Shown piece by piece: positions 58,339-64,000 of a DNA stretch of 64,000 nt (positions are counted from its first letter, which is position 1; every line of letters begins with the position of its first letter). The position numbers were made by a program, and so were the translations under genes. Origin of the DNA: Lutibacter sp. (GTDB taxonomy: Bacteria > Bacteroidota > Bacteroidia > Flavobacteriales > Flavobacteriaceae); assembly GCA_030683995.1 (NCBI GenBank), contig JAUXPH010000045.1, positions 62,001 to 126,000 of the forward strand, written 5' to 3'. A model generated the notes under the pieces. That model was given only the letters and a program-made list of their open reading frames with translations, did no database searches and was not told where the DNA came from.

Positions 58339-58974
58339 TTAATTTTCTTCTTCATTTAAATAAGAAATCCACGCTGCTTTGGTGTTTAAATTTTTTACTG
58401 ATGAAGCATCACTTACTTTTATCATTGTAATTTCTTCCGGATTTAATTTTTTGATTTGCAGATCCAGACGCGAATTTTCTTCGGAAATATTTAATGAAAC
58501 CAGATTTTTCCAAAAATTGACATCCATTTTTATGGGATGGCCGTTTTTGCCTTCAAAATTTGGCATCACAATGTTGTTTTTTGCTATAATGATTTTGTTT
58601 AATTCTTCCGGATTTAAAAGAGGAACATCAATAGGCGCCAGAAGCACATCAACATCGTAATTTATATTTTTTAAGACTGTTTGAAGTGTTGAAAAAGAAC
58701 CCAATTCAGGAGTCGGATTTACAATTGTTTTTATTTTTAATCGTTGATAATCGACAAAATCAGTTATTGCATCTTTTAACCAGGGAATCGCATCAAAATA
58801 ATGTTCATTGTTGTAACCCAAACCAATATAAACTGTTTTTATTTTTGCTGATGAAATGCGACTTAGTTGCTCTAAAATCCAAAAAGTGTGTTTGTATTTA
58901 AGCAAACCTTTTGCAACGCCCATTCTTTCCGACTTCCCGCCGGCCAGCAACACAAAAACTGATTCATTTACCAT
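58339..58974 (-). CDS. MobA/MocA-like nucleotidyltransferase
   Basis: 211 residues. The nucleotide-binding opening VFVLLAGGKSERMGVAKGLLKYK (Gly-rich loop with a Lys) is the MobA/MocA signature, followed by the acidic LAPIDVPLLNPEEL that binds metal. It probably adds CMP or GMP to molybdopterin for the adjoining molybdenum hydroxylase. The exact nucleotide cannot be read; xanthine-oxidase-family enzymes usually carry the cytosine form, which favours a MocA role. It overlaps xdhC by 11 bp. Confidence 0.9.
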   Translation of the reverse strand: MVNESVFVLLAGGKSERMGVAKGLLKYKHTFWILEQLSRISSAKIKTVYIGLGYNNEHYFDAIPWLKDAITDFVDYQRLKIKTIVNPTPELGSFSTLQTVLKNINYDVDVLLAPIDVPLLNPEELNKIIIAKNNIVMPNFEGKNGHPIKMDVNFWKNLVSLNISEENSRLDLQIKKLNPEEITMIKVSDASSVKNLNTKAAWISYLNEEEN

Positions 58975-59725
58975 AGTATTCTTTCAACAATTCCGAAGCA
59001 ATGCTGATGGCAATTTCCTTTGGCGTAAATCCTCCAATATCCAAGCCAATCGGACAATGAACGGGAGAAATTCCGGGTTCGAAATTCAGTTCCTTTTTCA
59101 GTAAATTATTGAATTTGTTTTTTTTGGTTTTACTGCCGATAAGGCCAATATATTTTGTTTCTGAATGTAATGCCAAGGCAGTTATTTCAAAATCCAATTT
59201 GTGGTCGTGCGTCATAATGGCAACGTAACAATTTGATCCCCAGTTGATAAATTGCTTGTAAAAATTGAAATCAATATCAGTAAATGTAATAGATTTGTCG
59301 ATTTCAATAGTGTTTTTCCAGTTTTCGCGGATATCTAACAAAGTAATGTTGAAGGGTGTATTTTTTAAAACGTTGCACAATTCAACACCAATATGTCCGG
59401 CGCCAAAAAGATACAATTCGGGAGATTGGTTCATAGGTTCAATAATTAATTCTACTTTACCGCCGCAACATTGCTCAAATTCCGGACCTAAAGTATAAGA
59501 CAGTGTTGTTATTTTATTTTCATTGATGGCAGAAACGGCTTCATCAATCACCTGAAATTCCAATTTGCCGCCGCCAATGGTGCCAAAGATTTCTTTTTGT
59601 TTGGTGACAATCATTTTTGAAGCCACTTTACAAGGTGCCGATCCTAATATTTTTGTAACCGTAACCAATGCCACAGGCTGCTTTTTTATTTTAAACTCTT
59701 GCAATAATTCGAGCCAATTATTCAT
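58964..59725 (-). CDS. xdhC: XdhC-family molybdenum cofactor insertion protein
   Basis: Binds molybdenum cofactor and inserts the sulfurated form into xanthine-dehydrogenase-type enzymes. 253 residues: N-terminal domain with VTKILGSAPCKVASKMIV and EIFGTIGGGKLEFQVIDEA, then a Rossmann domain with LYLFGAGHIGVELCNVL and GLIGSKTKKNKF, and the closing PVHCPIGLDIGGFTPKEIAISIASELL. Paired with the MobA-like gene (11-bp overlap) and downstream of the hydroxylase genes. Confidence 0.95.
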   Translation of the reverse strand: MNNWLELLQEFKIKKQPVALVTVTKILGSAPCKVASKMIVTKQKEIFGTIGGGKLEFQVIDEAVSAINENKITTLSYTLGPEFEQCCGGKVELIIEPMNQSPELYLFGAGHIGVELCNVLKNTPFNITLLDIRENWKNTIEIDKSITFTDIDFNFYKQFINWGSNCYVAIMTHDHKLDFEITALALHSETKYIGLIGSKTKKNKFNNLLKKELNFEPGISPVHCPIGLDIGGFTPKEIAISIASELLKEYYGK

Positions 59726-60023
59726 GTATTTGTTTAACTGTTTAATCGTTTAATCGTTGAGTTGTTTCCCTTCGATTGTGTTAGGTGAAATTTGTTTAAG
59801 CGTGTTATTGTGTATAAACTATTTTTTACCCCGCCCTAAAGGGAGAAAATAGTTTCATAAACTTTGATTTAAATATTTTTAATTTACAATTGATTCAATA
59901 GAAATTGTTTTCCTATATGCATCAACTTAAACTTTTTATTTGTTGAATCATTTAGCTTTTCCGCATAAATTCCCCTATTGTTGCCTGTGCTGAGCGGAGT
60001 CGAAGCAGGGGTTAGGGGGCTAG
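59726..60023. repeat. Intergenic block with 8-bp units, a hairpin and a GAGCGGAGTCGAAG repeat
   Basis: Degenerate GTTTAATC-type 8-bp units (59731-59764) lead into CCCTTCGATT. A hairpin with 10-bp perfect arms AAACTATTTT/AAAATAGTTT (59816-59825, 59846-59855) follows. Near the end CTGAGCGGAGTCGAAG (about 59990-60005) matches the reverse of the repeat at 39061 and 63611. No gene is seen. Confidence 0.65.
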
Positions 60024-62213
60024 CTAAACCAATCCATAATCCGATAACGGCAAATTGTAATATCTCTTTCCGGTTAATTTAAAAATAGCGTTTACAATAG
60101 CTGGTGCAATTACAGGAACGCCTGGTTCACCAACACCGGTCGGAATTTCGGTGCTTTCCACAATTTCCACGTGAACTTTCGGAATTTCATTCATCCGTAT
60201 CATTTTATAATCACTGTAATTGCTTTGTTCAATAGCGCCATTTTTAGCGGTAATTTTCCCGTAAAATGCCAACGACATTCCAAAAATGGCAGCACCTTCC
60301 ATTTGCGCTTTTATCGTGTCCTTGTTCACTGTTTGTCCGCAATCAATCACCGTATAAACATTGTGAACTTTCACTTTATTGAAAGCCATGGAAATTTCAA
60401 CCACAGAAGCCACATAAGAATAAAAACTGTAATGAACGGACAAACCATAGGCGTGACCTTCAGGAAGCGGTTTTCCCCAATTTGCATTTTTGGCAGCCAA
60501 TTTTAGCACATTTTTCAATCGTGCCGTATTGTATTTTATAGGATCTTCGGTTTCTTCGATGCGATCTTTGCCAATTAAATTCAGCCTGAAATCAAGCGGA
60601 TCTTTCCCTGCGGCAACAGCCAGTTCATCGGCAAAAACATTTTGTGAAAATCCGTGAGGAATGTTGATTACCGAACGCAACCAGCCAATTCTTACGTAGG
60701 CAGGCGATTGCCCGACTTCAACTTTCATATTTTTGATGTCAAACGGCACATTCGCAGCACTTGAAATTTCAAAACCGGCCGGATAATCAACCCCTGGTGA
60801 AAATGTTGAAGCAATTGAAGGAAGCGCAAAGCGATTCAGCCAACCTGTGACATTGCCTTGCTTATCAAGCGACGCTTTTAAATATTGCGAACTTACCGTG
60901 TGGTAATAACCGTGTTTGATATCATCTTCTCTGGTCCAAACAATTTGAACCGGTGCATTGATTGCTTTTGAAATTGCAACGGCTTCAACCACATAATCGG
61001 GTTTCGATTTCCGACCGAATCCGCCGCCCAAAAATGTCACATTGATGGTCACCTTATCTTCGGGGGTTACTAAATAATCGGCAACTTCTTTTCTGGCAGA
61101 TTGCGGGTCTTGGGTTGGTGCCCAAACTTCGCAGGAATCTCCCTGAACCCAAGCCACGGCATTTGGAACTTCCATAGGCGCGTGGGCCAAATGAGGCAAT
61201 TGATAGGTGCTTTCCACAATTTTATGCGCATTTTTAAAGGCTTTATTAACATTGCCCACATCTTTGCCAACTTTTCCTTGTTTGTGAACATTTTCGGTGA
61301 TTTGCTTCATATATTTTTCCGAATCATAACTTGCGTTATCACCTAAATCCCATTCAATTTTTAAGGCATCTTTTCCTTTAAAAGCCGCCCAGGTATTTGA
61401 GGCAATTACGGCGATTCCGCCCAATGTGCCAAAAGGTTTTGCAATTCTCGGGATTTCAATCACATCAATAACTCCCGCTACCTTTAACGCGGCAGTTTTA
61501 TCAAAAGATTTTACCGTGCCGAAAGTTACCGGGCAGCGTTGCATGGCCGCAAATTTCATATTTGGCAACCGTTTGTCCATTCCAAAAATGGCGCTTCCAT
61601 TTGAGTATTCTTCTGTGTCAACCCCTCTTAATTTTTTGCCGATATATTTGAAATCTTTCGGGTTTTTATAGGTTATTTCGGTTGGAACTTCCAAATTTTT
61701 TGCGATTTCAACCAAATCGCCATAGGCTATTTTTTTTCCGCTTGAATGCAATACAACATGGTTTTCGGCGGTACATTCAGTCACAGGAACTTTCCAGGTT
61801 TGTGCAGCTGCCGTAATTAACATGGCTCTTGCCATCGCGCCCATTTTCCGCATAGGTTCGTATAAATATCGGACACTTCTTGAGCCATCGGTATTTTGGT
61901 CGCCATATTTTGCGTCGCCAACGGCTTGTTGTACAATGACTTTAGTCCAGTCAGCATCCATTTCATCAGCAATAACTGAGGTTAAAGAAGTTCTTACGCC
62001 ATTTCCCATTTCTGAGCGGGAAGCGATTAAAATTAAGCTTCCGTCGGAATTTAACTGAACAAATAAATTTGGGTTGAAATTGGTTAAATCTTTATTTTCG
62101 TCTTTTTCTTTATCTGAAAAAACAGAAGTATTGCAGGCTAAAATCAATCCGCCAGATGCCAAACCAACACTTTTTACAAAAGTTCTACGACTTATATTTT
62201 TGATTGGATTCAT
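60024..62213 (-). CDS. Molybdenum hydroxylase large subunit (xanthine dehydrogenase / isoquinoline 1-oxidoreductase beta type)
   Basis: 729 residues carrying the molybdenum cofactor. The N-terminus has a Tat motif RRTFVK (9-14) followed by LILAC (Cys27), so it is likely exported folded and lipid-anchored. Then come domains with SEMGNGVRTSLTSVIADEM, GGGFGRKSKPD, RIGWLRSVINIPHGF and the catalytic glutamate in GVGEPGVPVIAPAI. It matches IorB-type enzymes that oxidise N-heterocycles or aldehydes rather than classical cytoplasmic XdhB. The substrate is unknown. The small subunit precedes it by 2 bp. Confidence 0.93.
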   Translation of the reverse strand: MNPIKNISRRTFVKSVGLASGGLILACNTSVFSDKEKDENKDLTNFNPNLFVQLNSDGSLILIASRSEMGNGVRTSLTSVIADEMDADWTKVIVQQAVGDAKYGDQNTDGSRSVRYLYEPMRKMGAMARAMLITAAAQTWKVPVTECTAENHVVLHSSGKKIAYGDLVEIAKNLEVPTEITYKNPKDFKYIGKKLRGVDTEEYSNGSAIFGMDKRLPNMKFAAMQRCPVTFGTVKSFDKTAALKVAGVIDVIEIPRIAKPFGTLGGIAVIASNTWAAFKGKDALKIEWDLGDNASYDSEKYMKQITENVHKQGKVGKDVGNVNKAFKNAHKIVESTYQLPHLAHAPMEVPNAVAWVQGDSCEVWAPTQDPQSARKEVADYLVTPEDKVTINVTFLGGGFGRKSKPDYVVEAVAISKAINAPVQIVWTREDDIKHGYYHTVSSQYLKASLDKQGNVTGWLNRFALPSIASTFSPGVDYPAGFEISSAANVPFDIKNMKVEVGQSPAYVRIGWLRSVINIPHGFSQNVFADELAVAAGKDPLDFRLNLIGKDRIEETEDPIKYNTARLKNVLKLAAKNANWGKPLPEGHAYGLSVHYSFYSYVASVVEISMAFNKVKVHNVYTVIDCGQTVNKDTIKAQMEGAAIFGMSLAFYGKITAKNGAIEQSNYSDYKMIRMNEIPKVHVEIVESTEIPTGVGEPGVPVIAPAIVNAIFKLTGKRYYNLPLSDYGLV

Positions 62214-62215
62214 AA

Positions 62216-62674
62216 CTAGCCTTGTTTTTTAAGTTCAACAGTTCGGTGAATGGCATTTTTGATGCGTTGGTAAGTGCCACATCGACAAATATTTCCAATC
62301 ATAGCTTCATTTATATCTTCATCTGTCGGGTCACTAATTTTATCAAGCAAAGCGGTTGCTGCGATTAATTGTCCCGGCTGGCAAAATCCGCATTGAGGAA
62401 CGTTTAATGCCGTCCAAGAATCTTGCAGCAGTTGTAAGTTTTTTGAAACACCTTCAATAGTGATTACATTTTTGCCTTCAGCAGCTGAAACTGGAATCAT
62501 ACATGATTGTACCGGTGAATTGTCCAGCAGCACTTTACACGAGCCACATATGCCAATTCCACAGCCATATTTAGTGCCCGTAAGTTCAACAATATCTCTA
62601 ATTGCCCAAAGCAAAGGCATTTCTGGAGCAACATCAATTTTGTGTTTTTCTCCGTTTATTTGAAGTGTAATCAT
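62216..62674 (-). CDS. Molybdenum hydroxylase [2Fe-2S] small subunit
   Basis: 152 residues with both clusters. The plant-ferredoxin cluster uses Cys38, Cys43, Cys46 and Cys58 (YGCGIGICGSCKVLLDNSPVQSC). The second uses Cys95, Cys98, Cys130 and Cys132 (QCGFCQPGQL, NICRCGTYQRI). It passes electrons from the molybdenum site to an acceptor. No signal peptide of its own is visible, so it would be carried out with the Tat-bearing large subunit. No FAD subunit is present, as usual for the IorAB type. Confidence 0.95.
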   Translation of the reverse strand: MITLQINGEKHKIDVAPEMPLLWAIRDIVELTGTKYGCGIGICGSCKVLLDNSPVQSCMIPVSAAEGKNVITIEGVSKNLQLLQDSWTALNVPQCGFCQPGQLIAATALLDKISDPTDEDINEAMIGNICRCGTYQRIKNAIHRTVELKKQG

Positions 62675-62824
62675 TGTAATAGTTAGTTTTTGTTTGAGAT
62701 TAACAAGGTAATAAATTTTTAATTAAGTTGAAAAGTTGAAATGAAAAAGAAAATAGAGAAGAGAAAATAGACCAAAAAAGTTAAAAGTTTGAAAGTCGAA
62801 TGTCTAAAAGTCAAAAATCGTAAA

Positions 62825-63421
62825 TCATAAATCGAAATTTTGGATTTCTTTCACTTCCCCAGCTTTCATGGCGTTTATATGCAAATTTCCAACGCGAACA
62901 CGAATCAATCGCAAAGTTGGAAATCCCACAGCGGCAGTCATTTTTCGAACTTGCCTAAATTTCCCTTCTGTTAAAATGATAGAAACCCAATTTGTTGGAC
63001 CGTGCCGATTATCCCTTAATTTTTTTCCTCTTTCGGGCAGATTTGGAATTTCGTTTAATTTATAAACGTTGCAAGGTTTTGTGGTATATTTTATCCCGCC
63101 AAAACCAATTTCCACGCCGTTTTTTAGTGATTCCATGGCTTCAGAAGTAATGTCGCCGTCAACTTCGGCAAAATATTCTTTTTCCACGTTGCTGCTTCTC
63201 ATCAATTCACTCATATTTCCATCCGTTGTGAGCAATAAAAGTCCTTCCGATTTTTCATCCAATCGGCCGATGGCCATGATTTTTTCGGGAAACTGGTAAA
63301 ATTCACCCAATAATTTTTTCTTGTGTTTGCTGATGTCATTGTTCGCAAACTGGCTCAAATACCCATAAGGTTTGTAAATGATAAAATGCCGATGCAGTAT
63401 ATTTTCGTTAGGATTTTTCAT
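62825..63421 (-). CDS. rRNA pseudouridine synthase (RsuA/RluE type)
   Basis: Converts a uridine in rRNA to pseudouridine. 198 residues: opening FIIYKPYGYLSQF, the catalytic block IGRLDEKSEGLLLLTTDG with the active-site Asp, EYFAEVDGDITSEAMESLKNGVEI, and the C-terminal GKFRQVRKMTAAVGFPTLRLIRVRVGNL. The lack of an N-terminal S4 domain points to the RluE subgroup, so 23S rRNA is the likely target. The start overlaps the end of topB by 14 bp. Confidence 0.92.
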   Translation of the reverse strand: MKNPNENILHRHFIIYKPYGYLSQFANNDISKHKKKLLGEFYQFPEKIMAIGRLDEKSEGLLLLTTDGNMSELMRSSNVEKEYFAEVDGDITSEAMESLKNGVEIGFGGIKYTTKPCNVYKLNEIPNLPERGKKLRDNRHGPTNWVSIILTEGKFRQVRKMTAAVGFPTLRLIRVRVGNLHINAMKAGEVKEIQNFDL

Positions 63422-64000
63422 TTAAAATAGCGTAAACCAATGTTGCGGTAAGCGGTTGTCCGGCAGCTTTTTTTCTGATGTCATCGAAACTGAAACGGAA
63501 ATCACAGCCATTTTTATAATCGCTGCAACCGTAAGCGGTGTTTCCTTTTAAAATGGTTCCTTCATGGCATTTCGGACAAGCAATTTTGTCAGGAACATTT
63601 TGGTTTTTTGGCATAGCCGAAGGGTTGCTGAGGGAGCCCGAAGCAAGGTTACTGAGCGGAGTCGAAGTATCTAATACCAAATTAAATTGTTCATCAAAAC
63701 GAATTAAACCTTCTGTTTCGCCATTTTCGGTTTTAAAACCTTTTAAATTGACGGTACATTTTTTTTGCAACAAGCGGATATATTGATTTTCTGATATTTT
63801 TTTGTCGCGGAAACTAAAAGGCAATCTGAAATCACAGCCGTTTTTAAATTCGCTGCAGCCATAAGCATTTTTTCCTTTGAGAATACTTCCTTTATTGCAT
63901 TTAGGACATTTTTCTGAGGAGATGCCGGTGGAAATTACTGTATTTTTTTTCGGAGCAGGTTTGGCAGTTTCAGCGTGAAAAATATTCGCCGTTATTTTTT
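63408..64000 (-). CDS. topB: DNA topoisomerase III, C-terminal zinc-ribbon part, cut by right edge
   Basis: The frame stays open to base 64000, so only the last 197 residues are seen. Two similar zinc modules are present: KCPKCNKGSILKGKNAYGC with FKNGCDFRLPFSF, and ACPKCHEGTILKGNTAYGC with YKNGCDFRFSF. These match the C-terminal ribbons of Bacteroidota type IA topoisomerases, which relax and unlink DNA. Between them, LDTSTPLSNLASGSLSNPSA is encoded by an interspersed-repeat sequence (63611-63670) that runs in frame. Start and catalytic domain lie outside the window. Confidence 0.85.
   Translation of the reverse strand, partial: KITANIFHAETAKPAPKKNTVISTGISSEKCPKCNKGSILKGKNAYGCSEFKNGCDFRLPFSFRDKKISENQYIRLLQKKCTVNLKGFKTENGETEGLIRFDEQFNLVLDTSTPLSNLASGSLSNPSAMPKNQNVPDKIACPKCHEGTILKGNTAYGCSDYKNGCDFRFSFDDIRKKAAGQPLTATLVYAILNEKS
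63611..63670 (-). repeat. Interspersed CTTCGACT/GCTCAG repeat within topB coding sequence
   Basis: Read on the minus strand: ACTTCGACTCCGCTCAG, then TTGCTTCGGGCTCCCTCAGC, then CCTTCGGC. It is related to the non-coding repeat at 39061-39108 and to 59990-60005. It adds about 20 residues in frame. Confidence 0.75.

Noticed and set aside
1-64000. tRNA, rRNA, complete insertion sequence or prophage genes
   Set aside because: None could be recognised by eye; only non-autonomous palindromic repeats were found. A covariance-model scan would be needed to exclude small RNAs.

Overview
The window is about 64 kb of AT-rich DNA (roughly 35% GC) from a member of the Bacteroidota, most likely Flavobacteriia. 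This rests on several signals: many promoters with the TAnnTTTG -7 box typical of the phylum, a type IX secretion sorting-domain protein, SusC/OMP-type beta-barrels with N-terminal carboxypeptidase-regulatory-like domains, families that are mostly flavobacterial (DUF6660-like, DUF349, DUF368, DUF2339/DUF3999), and dispersed GC-rich palindromic repeats between genes. No rRNA, tRNA, CRISPR array, phage or intact insertion sequence was seen.

Layout. 1-5.2 kb: msrA (cut by the left edge), an M28 peptidase, threonine aldolase, RF2 (prfB) and a HAD phosphatase. 5.3-10.8 kb: two related TonB-receptor-like outer-membrane barrels around an ArsC-like protein. 10.8-16.5 kb: class I fumarase, two tiny membrane proteins, a possible membrane-bound regulator, a J-domain-like protein and a HigBA toxin-antitoxin pair. 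16.7-23.4 kb: a TonB receptor with a Cys/His-rich DUF6660-like protein, a GNAT, a DUF4395 protein, a lipoprotein and a low-GC pair of unknown genes. 23.6-30.4 kb: Dus, a YtfI/YtfJ-like pair behind three TGAT-N4-ATCA sites, and a DUF3999/PspC-DUF2339 pair.

30.6-40.1 kb holds the most unusual content. A CheY-like regulator, a sensorless histidine kinase, a LytTR regulator and a pseudo-receiver-Hpt protein surround a secreted two-Ig-like-domain protein, a 908-residue outer-membrane barrel with Ig-like and carboxypeptidase-regulatory-like domains, and four small secreted proteins, three of them clear paralogues. The order resembles chaperone-usher fibre systems but with different families. The promoters of the first gene and the last subunit gene share a 37-bp bipartite element with identical spacing. 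The other separately transcribed subunit has a 21-bp-phased direct repeat at nearly the same position. I infer a two-component-controlled surface-fibre or secreted-subunit system.

40.2-64 kb is mostly housekeeping: rnz and pyrR-pyrB with a STAS-like gene and a free-standing T9SS domain; a TPR protein; two tandem DUF368 lipid-carrier transporters with aroE; DUF349; YceI; the rsfS-ftsH-LUD-cdsA-psd-ACBP operon; birA; pyrE with a divergent NUDIX gene only 7 bp away; a molybdenum hydroxylase set (MobA-like, XdhC, large and small subunits); an RsuA-family pseudouridine synthase; and the C-terminus of topoisomerase III, which carries an interspersed repeat absorbed in frame.
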